NCBI GenBank assembly: GCA_030152505.1
Contig: JASLJO010000304.1
Location: forward strand, 1 to 15,427
Reading direction: 5' to 3'
Source of the DNA: Solirubrobacterales bacterium
GTDB taxonomy: Bacteria > Actinomycetota > Thermoleophilia > Solirubrobacterales > 70-9
Length of the DNA stretch: 15,427 bases
Shown: in pieces, positions 1 to 6,799 of the stretch
How the letters are laid out: each line of letters opens with the position of its first letter
Position numbering within the stretch: the stretch's first letter is position 1
Program-made: the position numbers and the translations under genes
Notes under the pieces: generated by a model
The model's database searches: none
The model's input: the letters and a program-made list of their open reading frames with translations, nothing else
What the model was told of the DNA's origin: nothing

Positions 1-623
1 AAGATGTTCTCCAGGAGCTTCGCCAGCTCGGCCGTCTCGGGGCTGGAGAGGACCACGACCTGGTCGCAGATCAGCTCGTAGAGCTCGCGGGCACGCTCGG
101 TGCTGGCCTCGGTCAGGCCGCCGACGAGCTTCGGCGTGGTACGCACCGTGTAGTCGGTGCGGCCCGGATCGATCCGCTCCGGTGAGAAGGCGAGGTGGAA
201 GTCGCGGCCCGCCGACATCCCCGACTCCTCGAGGATCGGCACCAGCCGTTCGCGCGTCGTCCCCGGATAGGTGGTCGACTCGAGCACGACGAGCTGGTCC
301 GGTTGCAGCACCTGGGAGAGGCCGGTGGCCGCCTCCAGCAGATAGGTCAGGTCGGGCTCGCGCGAGCTGGTCAACGGAGTCGGCACGCAGATGATCACCG
401 CGTTGCAGGAGGCGAGGTCGGCGTGGCGCGGGGTGGCTCGCAGGCGCTCGCCGAGCGGCTCGAGAACCTCGCTGGGGATGTCCTCGATGTAGCTGCGGCC
501 GGCGTTCAGCGCGTCGATCTTGCGCTGGTCCGCGTCGAGGCCGACCACCTCGTGGCCGGCTTCCGCGAAGGCGACGGCGAGGGGGAGACCAACGTATCCG
601 AGTCCGACGATTCCGATCTTCAT
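1..623 (-). CDS. UDP-sugar 6-dehydrogenase (WbpA/TviB-like), 3' part beyond window
   Basis: Only the first 207 codons are present; the gene runs off the left edge. The family oxidises C6 of a UDP-hexose or UDP-N-acetylhexosamine to the carboxylate with two NAD+, supplying uronic acids for surface polysaccharides. The protein opens with the NAD-binding Rossmann loop GIVGLGYVGLPLA (residues 3-15), with Asp30 at the end of the second strand. ICVPTPL (78-84), LESTTYPGTT (114-123), FSPERIDPG (146-154) and AKLLEN (201-206) are family signatures. FSPERIDPG and the PKLVGG segment resemble UDP-N-acetylglucosamine dehydrogenases (WbpA) more than UDP-glucose dehydrogenases, but the catalytic cysteine lies outside the window, so substrate is unsettled. 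The ATG is fixed by the Rossmann strand beginning at residue 2. It lies 59 bases downstream of the acyltransferase gene and has its own -10-like box seven bases before the ATG. Confidence 0.93.
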   Translation of the reverse strand, partial: MKIGIVGLGYVGLPLAVAFAEAGHEVVGLDADQRKIDALNAGRSYIEDIPSEVLEPLGERLRATPRHADLASCNAVIICVPTPLTSSREPDLTYLLEAATGLSQVLQPDQLVVLESTTYPGTTRERLVPILEESGMSAGRDFHLAFSPERIDPGRTDYTVRTTPKLVGGLTEASTERARELYELICDQVVVLSSPETAELAKLLENI

Positions 624-636
624 GCGCCGCAGTCTA
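624..636 (-). promoter_or_regulatory. Candidate leaderless -10 box for the dehydrogenase gene
   Basis: On the minus strand TAGACT (636-631) is followed by exactly seven bases and then the ATG at 623. That spacing places the transcription start at the start codon, as in leaderless actinobacterial genes. There is no purine-rich ribosome binding site in the seven bases. No convincing -35 hexamer is visible at the usual distance, so the call rests on the -10 box and its match to other genes in the window. Confidence 0.4.
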
Positions 637-682
637 GGTCGGCAGGCGGCCGGGTGACCTTGAATCCGGCGAGTGAGCCTGC

Positions 683-1735
683 TCAGCGCATCGCATCGGC
701 CACGCGCCTGCGGATGCGCTCGGAGCGCAGTGCCCGGGAGCCGCCGCCGACGACCGCGGCGCCGAGCACCCCGCGGCCGAGGGCGCGGGTCTCCAGCCCC
801 GGATCGGATTCGGCCAGGCGATCCTTGTAGGGCTCGTCGCCGCGCAGGAAGGCGTAGCGCTCGAGTCCGTCCTCGAAAGCTCCCTGGACGGTCCGCATCA
901 GCATCAGGAAGCCGATCGAGAAGCGGTCGAAGCGTGGGTCGCGGCCCGACTGGTAGAAGGATTCGGTGGTGCCGAAGCGGAAGCCGTACCAGGCCGCCGC
1001 CGGCTCCCCGTCGACCTCCATCGTCCACAAGCGCAGCCAGCCGCGGCGCAGCGCGGCGGCGGCGAAGTCGTGGTGGAAGGCGACGACCGCCGGCCGCTCG
1101 AAGGCGCCTTCGCCCTCGCCCCAGCGGGCGCGGTGGAGGCGGATCAGCGTGTCGAGGTCCGCCTCGAGGCGGGCGGGATTTTCGCAGAGGCGAAAGCTCA
1201 GCTCATGCTGCTTTTCGAGCTTGCGCGTATTGCGCCGCAGCTTTTCGCGCATGTTGCGGCTGCAGGAGGCGACGAACTCCTCCCAGCTGCGGCCTTCGAT
1301 CGCCATCTCCGGGCTGGCCTCGCGTTGCAGCACCCGGCCGCCGAGCGCCGGGCCGAGCGCTCCGACGGGCAGGCGCTCGGCGAGGAAGACGTTCCAATCT
1401 CCGATGGCGTCCGTGGAGAGTGCCTCGTGCAGAGCCGCCCCCGCCGCCTCGCGGTCCTCGCGGTCGCAGACCGGGCCGAGCGTGTCGCCCGGGCCGTGGC
1501 CGATGAAGCGGAGGATGCGCAGCGGCCCGCGCCGGGAGCGACAGAGCGGCAGGATCGCCAGCGGCTCACGCGGATCGCCGCAGCGCAGCAGCAGCAGCTC
1601 GCCGCCCTGGCCGAAATGCCGCCACCAGGCGGTCGCCCACTCCCAGGTGGCGAAGATGCTCCCCGAGCGCTCGGCCAGCTCGTTCCATTGATCCTGCCCA
1701 GCCTCGAAGCTGGGGATCGGCTCGCAGCTCGGCAC
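683..1735 (-). CDS. FemAB/CelD-type GNAT acyltransferase (BioF2-like)
   Basis: A 350-residue soluble protein with the two-lobed GNAT layout of the Acetyltransf_6 (BioF2/CelD/FemAB-like) family, which often sits in exopolysaccharide loci and is thought to transfer acyl groups to sugars or peptides. Visible signs are the N-terminal IFATWEWATAWWRHFG segment (27-42), a basic helix MREKLRRNTRKLEK (162-175), LHRARW (200-205), a second-lobe block with YQSGRDPRF (261-269) and FSIGFLM (272-278), and the ending LRGDEPYKDR (297-306), all typical of the family. The GTG at 1735 is preferred to an ATG at 1897: residues before it look like translated noncoding sequence, the upstream start would overlap the divergent gene, and TACACT lies six bases before the GTG. 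The dehydrogenase gene follows on the same strand. The acyl donor and acceptor cannot be told from sequence. Confidence 0.85.
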   Translation of the reverse strand: MPSCEPIPSFEAGQDQWNELAERSGSIFATWEWATAWWRHFGQGGELLLLRCGDPREPLAILPLCRSRRGPLRILRFIGHGPGDTLGPVCDREDREAAGAALHEALSTDAIGDWNVFLAERLPVGALGPALGGRVLQREASPEMAIEGRSWEEFVASCSRNMREKLRRNTRKLEKQHELSFRLCENPARLEADLDTLIRLHRARWGEGEGAFERPAVVAFHHDFAAAALRRGWLRLWTMEVDGEPAAAWYGFRFGTTESFYQSGRDPRFDRFSIGFLMLMRTVQGAFEDGLERYAFLRGDEPYKDRLAESDPGLETRALGRGVLGAAVVGGGSRALRSERIRRRVADAMR

Positions 1736-1757
1736 GGCGGGAGTGTATGTTCGCGCC
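1736..1757. promoter_or_regulatory. Overlapping divergent -10 boxes between two GTG starts
   Basis: Only 22 bases separate the GTG of the acyltransferase gene (1735, minus) from the GTG of the plus-strand gene (1758). On the plus strand TATGTT (1745-1750) lies seven bases before its GTG. On the minus strand TACACT (1747-1742) lies six bases before its GTG. The hexamers share three base pairs, so the two promoters would compete or be co-regulated. Both transcripts would be leaderless. No good -35 hexamer is seen on either strand. Confidence 0.45.
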
Positions 1758-2876
1758 GTGATCGAGGTCGAGACCCGGATGCAGACGCTTGCGCAGGTCG
1801 CCCTGCGGGCGTTGCCGCTGATGTACGACGAGCGTCTGGGGCTGTTCTCGCAGAAGGCGGTGCCGGTGGGAGGCGGCCTCGAGAACCGCGGCATCAACCC
1901 CTATTACTCGGCCGCCTCGATGGTCGGCATACTCGCCCAGCCGGAGGTCTCGCCCGACGCCGTGGTCCCGGTCGGAAGGGCCCTCGACGCCCTGCACCGC
2001 GAGTGCGAGAAGGCAGCGGGCGGGCCGTTGCTGGGGACGACCCTGTGGGCGGGCGCGCTCGCGGGCGACTCCCGTTCCCCTGGTCTGGTCGCCCGACTCG
2101 ACCAGTCGCTGACGATCGCCCAGTTGGAGAGCGCCGCCCTGGGTCAGGTGATCAAGGGGCTGATGGCCGGCGCGGAGGCCTTCCCCGAGGTACGCGACCC
2201 GGCGCTGGATCTCGCCGCACGCTGTGCGGCCGAGCTGCTCGAGCGCCACTCGGCCCAGGCGGGGATCTTCCGCGCGATGCCGCGCCGCGTGTCAGGCCTG
2301 CGCAGCATGATGGGCGCCCGGATCACGAGCTTTGCCTCGCAGGTCTACCCGCTGCTCGGGCTCAGTGCGCTCTACGCCTTCAAAGGTGAGACGCCACCGC
2401 CGGCACTGCGGGCGACGGCCGATTTCCTCGCCCGCTCACAGGGGTCGCTGGGCCAGTGGTGGTGGCTGTATGCACCGAGCACCGCGGCGGTGCTGGAGGG
2501 GTACCCGGTCTACTCCGTGCACCAGGACGGGATGGCCTTCATGGGTCTCGTCCCGGTCGAAAAGCTGGGGGAGGGTAGCTACCGCGAGGAGCTGGCGCTG
2601 GGGGTCGAGTGGCTGGAGCGCAATGAGCTCTCGACCAACCTGGTCGACGACGAGCCCCCCTTCATCTGCCGCAACATCCAACGCGCCGGCAGCGATGCCG
2701 ACGCCGCCTTCGGCATCAGCCGCGCCAACTTCTACCGGGTCGTCGCCCGCTCCTTGGCGCGGCGCCCCTCGGGCGACCGCAACACAGCCGATCCGGGCAC
2801 GCTCGAACCGCTGCGCGAGTGCCGCTCCTACCATCTCGGCTGGCTGCTCTACGCCTACTCTCTGCTGGTCGCCTAG
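1758..2876 (+). CDS. Uncharacterised protein, probable alpha/alpha-barrel fold
   Basis: I do not recognise this 372-residue family with confidence. It has no signal peptide or membrane segment and looks like repeated amphipathic helix pairs, as in alpha/alpha-toroid (six-hairpin) proteins of polysaccharide metabolism. Conserved-looking aromatic and polar clusters are GINPYYSAAS (45-54), SFASQVYPLLGLSALY (191-206), GQWWWLYAP (232-240), YPVYSVHQDGMAFMGL (249-264), DDEPPF (297-302) and SYHLGWLLYAYSLL (357-370). The WWWLYAP and VHQDGM segments, rich in Trp, Tyr, His and Asp, could line a sugar-binding groove. It diverges from the acyltransferase gene and converges on vapC 37 bases away. The GTG at 1758 is chosen because TATGTT sits seven bases before it; an in-frame GTG at 1743 and ATG at 1779 are alternatives. 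A glycoside-processing or polymer-binding role is a guess from fold and context. Confidence 0.8.
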   Translation: MIEVETRMQTLAQVALRALPLMYDERLGLFSQKAVPVGGGLENRGINPYYSAASMVGILAQPEVSPDAVVPVGRALDALHRECEKAAGGPLLGTTLWAGALAGDSRSPGLVARLDQSLTIAQLESAALGQVIKGLMAGAEAFPEVRDPALDLAARCAAELLERHSAQAGIFRAMPRRVSGLRSMMGARITSFASQVYPLLGLSALYAFKGETPPPALRATADFLARSQGSLGQWWWLYAPSTAAVLEGYPVYSVHQDGMAFMGLVPVEKLGEGSYREELALGVEWLERNELSTNLVDDEPPFICRNIQRAGSDADAAFGISRANFYRVVARSLARRPSGDRNTADPGTLEPLRECRSYHLGWLLYAYSLLVA

Positions 2877-2913
2877 CGGCCCCCGCTACTGGCCAATCGC
2901 CATGGAGGTTGGG

Positions 2914-3297
2914 TCAGGCCCGGACGACTGCTATGTCGTCGAAGCTGGAAAAATCAGAGTCTTGGGTGAGAACCACAGCTCCGTGTTTCATTGCCGTCGC
3001 GGCGATCCAGGTGTCGTGACGACGTAGTCGCCGGCCGCGGGAACGCTCGGCGGCCGCGATACGGGCAAAGCAGCTTGCGACCTCCGGGCCGATCGGTAGC
3101 AGGGGATAGGTGGATTGCACTCGAGAAAGGGTGGAGAGGCGACGGGCGCGAGCCTCTGAATCGGTTGCGCGTAGCACGCCGAGCTCCAGCTCGGCCACCG
3201 TGATCACCGAAACGGCGATCTTCTCGGGGAGATCTCCCAGCTCGCGGCCGGTCTCCTGGGCGATGAAGATCGAGGTGTCGGCGACCGCTTTGCTCAA
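2914..3297 (-). CDS. vapC: VapC-type PIN-domain ribonuclease toxin
   Basis: A 127-residue PIN-domain protein of normal VapC length. VapC toxins are Mg2+-dependent endoribonucleases that cut tRNA or rRNA and arrest growth when released from their antitoxin. The acidic active-site set is complete: Asp7 in VADTSIFI, Glu36 in ITVAELELG, Asp95 in RHDTWIAATA and Asp113/Asp115 in LTQDSDF. The start is TTG: its first three bases form TTGA with the antitoxin stop (TGA at 3296-3294), which fits translational coupling that keeps toxin below antitoxin. An A-rich stretch at 2948-2953 and lower GC near 2940-3000 differ from the flanking sugar genes and hint at acquisition as a cassette. It converges with the 1758-2876 gene. 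The RNA target cannot be inferred. Confidence 0.93.
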   Translation of the reverse strand: MSKAVADTSIFIAQETGRELGDLPEKIAVSVITVAELELGVLRATDSEARARRLSTLSRVQSTYPLLPIGPEVASCFARIAAAERSRGRRLRRHDTWIAATAMKHGAVVLTQDSDFSSFDDIAVVRA

Positions 3298-3542
3298 TCG
3301 TCGAGCTCGGCGCCGCGGACGTCGGCGAGATCATCGAGCAAGGCGGGGTCGGCAGGTGCCTCGTGCACGATTCGACGCAGCTCAGAGGACGGAACCCAAG
3401 GATCACGCTGCTCGATATGGGGAAGGAGGTCGGCGACTGGCCGCCGATTTACGGTGAGCGTCAGTCGTTCGCCGGCTTCCAGCTCGGCGACGACGCTTGA
3501 AGTTGAGTTGCGTAGTTCTCGTATGGAGACGTCGCGGGCCAT
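3294..3542 (-). CDS. Phd/YefM-type antitoxin of the VapC pair
   Basis: An 82-residue antitoxin. The N-terminal half (VSIRELRNSTSSVVAELEAG, residues 5-24, then LTLTVNRRPVADLLP) is the Phd/YefM fold, which dimerises, binds the operator and represses its own operon. The acidic C-terminal tail (ALLDDLADVRGAELDD, 67-82) is the part expected to wrap around and block the PIN active site. The ATG at 3542 is chosen because the fold begins at once, a longer in-frame reading to 3992 runs antisense to the heparinase-like gene, and a TACAGT box lies seven bases upstream. It overlaps vapC by four bases. Heparinase-gene transcription comes from 67 bases upstream on the same strand, so read-through is possible. 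Confidence 0.92.
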   Translation of the reverse strand: MARDVSIRELRNSTSSVVAELEAGERLTLTVNRRPVADLLPHIEQRDPWVPSSELRRIVHEAPADPALLDDLADVRGAELDD

Positions 3543-3563
3543 GTGCACGACTGTAGCAGTCGT
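3543..3563 (-). promoter_or_regulatory. Toxin-antitoxin promoter with palindromic operator
   Basis: A perfect inverted repeat, ACGACTG-TAG-CAGTCGT (3547-3563), has seven-base arms and a three-base centre. On the minus strand TACAGT (3555-3550) lies inside this palindrome and is seven bases before the antitoxin ATG. An autorepressing Phd-type antitoxin bound here would cover the -10 box directly. No strong -35 hexamer is visible. The arrangement is as expected for a type II toxin-antitoxin operon, but binding is inferred. Confidence 0.6.
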
Positions 3564-3609
3564 TGCGACGCAAGCGGTGGCCCTTCGTCCGGGGAATCGA
3601 ATGTTCCTT

Positions 3610-5511
3610 CTATTCGACTCGCAGGGTGAACGAAGTTGCGTAGGTGCCGGGCTCGCTGTGGCTGTGGGCGGCGGCGAAGGGGCGTGGGTCGGTGACGCCG
3701 TAGGCGGGGGAGTAGAGGCCCTCGACGATCCGCAGCTCGGCGTTCTCGGCGCTGATCGAGAGTCGTAGGTCGCCGAAGCGGGCGACGGCGATGCCGTCGC
3801 TGACAATCGCGTCGTCGCAGGGGCCGAGCGGGAAGGTCCAGTCGAGGCGGTGCTCGGCGTCGCTCGTGACGGTGTCGAGGACGCGCAGCTCGCGCCGGAC
3901 GGGGTCCAACTCCAAGCGGCGCTCGTGCAGGGCCGGTCGGGGCAGCGCCTCGAAGCCGTGGTGGCGGCCGGCGAAGGCCGTTCCCGCCGCACTCGTCTCC
4001 CAGGCGAGCGCTTCCGCCCGGCTGCCGTTGCCGAGTGGGAAGCGCGGGTAGGCGGGCAGCTCGTTCTGCTCGGCGCCGTCGACGCGCAGGGCAGCGTGGA
4101 AGCCGGTCGAGCGAAAGCGCAGGCGCTCCTCTTCGTCCTCGTAGTAGGTGCCGGTACCGGGGTCCTCGATCAGCGCGGTCCCGCCGCAACAGAGCTCGAA
4201 GGAGAGCTGGTCGTTGTGGGCGTGGCCGCCGATCCCGTAGACGCCGGTGTCGCCGCAGCGCACCAGCACGTAGAGGTCGTCGTGGCGCATCGCGTAGTAG
4301 CCCCCGGCGGGGAACCGCGCCGAGTTGCCCGCGGGCTCGTACGGACGCCCGGCCTGGCGGAAGAGATGCAGGTGGGAGCGGTAGTCGGTCCCGTATTCGC
4401 CCAGTGGCAGGAAGCGCCCGTCGTCGTTGTCGCCGATCTGCGGCGCCAACCCGTCCGCGCGGGTGTAGGCGGCGACGAAGTCGAGCATCTTCTCGAGTCG
4501 CTCCCGATAGGAGTCCGACAGCGGCGCGAGCGCCATCGCGTCAGCCGCCTGGGTGCCGCAGATGAACAGTTCGCTGACCAGGCGGTGGTAGGGGATCGAG
4601 GCCTCGTGGCCGCAGCCGTCGTCGCGCACCTGATGCTCCATCTCGGCTGCCAGCTCCCGCGTGGCGAAGCCGCCCCAGGCGGCGCCCTCGGGGCCGCCGC
4701 TGAAGAGCGCGGCGACGACGGCAAGGCCGGCGATGTCGGAGAGGTAGTGGTTGGTGCGCGCCTCCGCCGTCTCCAGGTTGGCGCGGATGAAGCGCCCGTG
4801 CGACAGCAGGCTCGCCGCCGCCCGCTCCGCCCAGGGCTCGCCGCCGGCCTGCTCTCCGCAGAGCGCCAGGGCGGCGATCCAATTTGCGGCGCGGATGGCG
4901 ACATCCATCGTGCAGGCCCAGTTGACGCCGATCTCGACCGGGTTGGCGTCGATCCAGCTGTCGAGCTGGGCACCGATCTCATCGAGGTAGCGCCGCTCGC
5001 CGCTGAGCTCGAAGGCGGCCGCGAGCAGCGGCAGGTGTTGGAAGCGCGAGAGCTCCCAGGGGACCTTGATGTCGGAGTCGTCGAAGTAGAAGCCCTGCAG
5101 CAGCAGGCGGTGGCGCAGCGGCCAGCGCCGTCCCGACTTGAAGTCGCGGCTCCAATCGACCTCGGCGCCCAGATCGACCGGGCCCGAGCCGAGCAGGTCG
5201 AAGCGGTGGGCGAGGATCGCGTCGGCGCGGCGCAACAGGTCTCGCCGCTCCTCTTCGCCGAGCGTGCCGAGCGAGTTCTCGAAGGCCGCCACGCTCGGCA
5301 GCGCATCCAGTGCCGGGCCGCGCAGGGCCTGTTTCAGGCTGAGCCCGCCGAGCGCCGCGGAAAGCTCGGCCGGCTCGACTCGCAGCGGCCGGATGCGCCG
5401 GATGCGGTCCATCGCCACGCCCCTGGCACGGGTGGAGATCCGCCGCCAGACGGCGCGCAGCGCCGCCCCGGCGCCGACCTCGCGCAGTCGCCTAAGCCTG
5501 CGCCGCAGCAT
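3610..5511 (-). CDS. Heparinase II/III-like polysaccharide lyase family protein
   Basis: A 633-residue protein with the two-part heparinase II/III layout: an alpha/alpha-toroid (about 60-350) and a C-terminal beta-sandwich (about 395-630). The family cleaves uronic-acid polysaccharides by beta-elimination. Candidate active-site residues are Asn254-His255-Tyr256 in TNHYLSD, Tyr308 in SIPYHR, and His430/His432 in GGHAHNDQLSFE. Other family segments are NWACTMDVAIRAANW (197-211), QIGDNDDGRFLP (358-369) and PAGGYYAMR (401-409). The N-terminus is strongly basic (MLRRRLRRLREVG) and shows no signal peptide or hydrophobic anchor, so it is probably cytoplasmic, which is unusual for a degradative lyase; some related proteins in capsule loci may act in synthesis or be inactive. 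The ATG lies 20 bases inside the flippase gene, indicating coupled translation. Its 3' end faces the antitoxin promoter on the same strand. Confidence 0.88.
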   Translation of the reverse strand: MLRRRLRRLREVGAGAALRAVWRRISTRARGVAMDRIRRIRPLRVEPAELSAALGGLSLKQALRGPALDALPSVAAFENSLGTLGEEERRDLLRRADAILAHRFDLLGSGPVDLGAEVDWSRDFKSGRRWPLRHRLLLQGFYFDDSDIKVPWELSRFQHLPLLAAAFELSGERRYLDEIGAQLDSWIDANPVEIGVNWACTMDVAIRAANWIAALALCGEQAGGEPWAERAAASLLSHGRFIRANLETAEARTNHYLSDIAGLAVVAALFSGGPEGAAWGGFATRELAAEMEHQVRDDGCGHEASIPYHRLVSELFICGTQAADAMALAPLSDSYRERLEKMLDFVAAYTRADGLAPQIGDNDDGRFLPLGEYGTDYRSHLHLFRQAGRPYEPAGNSARFPAGGYYAMRHDDLYVLVRCGDTGVYGIGGHAHNDQLSFELCCGGTALIEDPGTGTYYEDEEERLRFRSTGFHAALRVDGAEQNELPAYPRFPLGNGSRAEALAWETSAAGTAFAGRHHGFEALPRPALHERRLELDPVRRELRVLDTVTSDAEHRLDWTFPLGPCDDAIVSDGIAVARFGDLRLSISAENAELRIVEGLYSPAYGVTDPRPFAAAHSHSEPGTYATSFTLRVE

Positions 5512-6766
5512 GTTCGTCGACGCCGGGCGGGTTTGCGGCGAGCAGGGTGACGGTCGAGACCTGGCCGATCGTCACCAGCGCCCCGGCGACGGCGATCCCG
5601 ACCACGCCGAAGAGCTCGGCGGCGATCGCCGCGATGGCGACGTTGAGGACGACCGCCGCGGTGTTGACCCAGGCGAGCGTCGTGTAGCGCTCCTGGGCGA
5701 TCAGCAGGCTCGAGTTGGGCAGCGTGATCAACTGGGCGAAGGCGGTGATGAGGAGAACCTGGAAGATCGGGATCGAGTCCGGATAGCGGCCGCCGTCGAT
5801 CAGCGGGATTCCCCAGATGGCGAGGATCGCCGCCAACCCGAGGATCGCAAACGTGGGCGGCGCGGCTTGCTTCGCCCAGCGGCGCATCATCGTGATCTGC
5901 GCCTCGTCGGAATCGATCATGTCGCTCTGTGCGGTGCGCACCCGCAGCACCGAGACCATCGCCGGGACCGGTCCCATCACGATCGAGACATAGCGCAGCG
6001 CCGCGCCGTAGGCGGCGACCGCGGCGTCGTCGAGCAGCGCCGCGACCAGGAAGAGGTCGAGGTAGGCCCAGCCGGCCGAGGCCATCGAGTAGAGCGTCAG
6101 CGCGGCCGACTCGCGGCCGAAGCCGTAGCGCCCCTCCTTGCCACGGCCGGCATGGCGGGTGGCGATGGCGAGCGGCGCGGCGACGACGATCGCCACCAGG
6201 CCGACGCAGACCGCGAACCAGAAGCCGATCGCCTCGCCGGAGGAGAGCAGGCCGGCGGTCGCGGCGATGGCGACGATCACCAGGGTGGCGCTGCGCGCCA
6301 CCTGGATCAGGCCGGCCCGCAGGAAGGAGAGCTGCGCCTGGTAGTGGAAGGCGGCCATTTCGATTGCGGCGCTGCCCAGGGTGAAGGCGGTGCCGATGGC
6401 GACGAAGGCAAGCCGTTCGCCGGCATCGTGGCCGACGCCGAGGACGAAGGCGCCGGCGAGGCCGAGGATGCCGGCGGCGATGACCAGGGCGCTGCTGCTG
6501 ATCAGGGTCGCGTGGAAGGCCGAGGGCTCCTCCTCGCCGCGCGAGACCCGCTCTGCCTCGAGGCGGGTGTAGCGCAGCCGCAGGCCGCCGGTCGCGGCGC
6601 TGGCAAGGAACTGGCCGACGTTGAGCAGGAGCACGACGAAGGCGAAGTCCGAGACCGAGAGCGTGCGCAGTAGCAGGACCAGCGTCACCGCGCTCAGGCC
6701 CCGTGCCGTCACGTCGAGGACGAAGGTCGAGACGAACCCTCGTTTGAATTTCGACAGCCGCTTCAC
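5492..6766 (-). CDS. Wzx-like polysaccharide flippase (MOP superfamily)
   Basis: A 424-residue integral membrane protein with about 12-14 hydrophobic segments, the usual size for Wzx/RfbX-type exporters that move undecaprenyl-linked repeat units from the cytoplasmic to the outer face of the membrane. It begins with a short basic stretch (KRLSKFKRGF) and a first helix (FVSTFVLDVTARGLSAVTLVLLL is split around a TARG turn), as in polysaccharide_synt proteins. Later marks are YGAALRY, the PVPAMVSVLRVR loop, and PNSSLLIAQERY in the C-terminal half. The GTG at 6766 is preferred over an ATG at 6841, which would add a tail unlike the family and overlap the divergent gene. It overlaps the heparinase-like gene by 20 bases and shares a short promoter region with the glycosyltransferase gene on the other strand. 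Substrate cannot be read from sequence. Confidence 0.85.
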   Translation of the reverse strand: MKRLSKFKRGFVSTFVLDVTARGLSAVTLVLLLRTLSVSDFAFVVLLLNVGQFLASAATGGLRLRYTRLEAERVSRGEEEPSAFHATLISSSALVIAAGILGLAGAFVLGVGHDAGERLAFVAIGTAFTLGSAAIEMAAFHYQAQLSFLRAGLIQVARSATLVIVAIAATAGLLSSGEAIGFWFAVCVGLVAIVVAAPLAIATRHAGRGKEGRYGFGRESAALTLYSMASAGWAYLDLFLVAALLDDAAVAAYGAALRYVSIVMGPVPAMVSVLRVRTAQSDMIDSDEAQITMMRRWAKQAAPPTFAILGLAAILAIWGIPLIDGGRYPDSIPIFQVLLITAFAQLITLPNSSLLIAQERYTTLAWVNTAAVVLNVAIAAIAAELFGVVGIAVAGALVTIGQVSTVTLLAANPPGVDEHAAAQA

Positions 6767-6774
6767 CGCGGGTA

Positions 6775-6790
6775 AGTATCGTCCGGCGAG
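6775..6790. promoter_or_regulatory. Second divergent region with overlapping -10-like boxes
   Basis: Between the flippase GTG (6766, minus) and the glycosyltransferase ATG (6800, plus), GATACT (6780-6775) lies eight bases before the flippase start. TATCGT (6777-6782) on the other strand would start plus-strand transcription near 6789. The two hexamers overlap almost completely. GATACT is a weak match, and no clear -35 hexamers are seen, so this is tentative. The layout repeats that at 1742-1750. Confidence 0.3.
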
Positions 6791-6799
6791 CGGCGCATC

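Noticed and set aside
1070..2389. Long open plus-strand frame of 439 codons
   Set aside because: It runs antisense to the acyltransferase gene and then out of frame through the 1758-2876 gene; its product is Arg/Gly/Ala-rich with no domain, as expected from GC-rich shadow frames.
2877..2913. Bidirectional terminator between the convergent 1758-2876 gene and vapC
   Set aside because: Only a four-base CCAA/TTGG pairing with a long loop is present and there is no T tract.
3850..5550. Long open plus-strand frame of 566 codons
   Set aside because: Antisense to the heparinase-like gene, whose own frame has clear family motifs; the composition is that of a codon-position mirror.
5138..6673. Open plus-strand frame of 511 codons
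   Set aside because: Antisense to the flippase and heparinase-like genes; its Asp/Arg/Gly-rich product is the usual mirror of a membrane protein.
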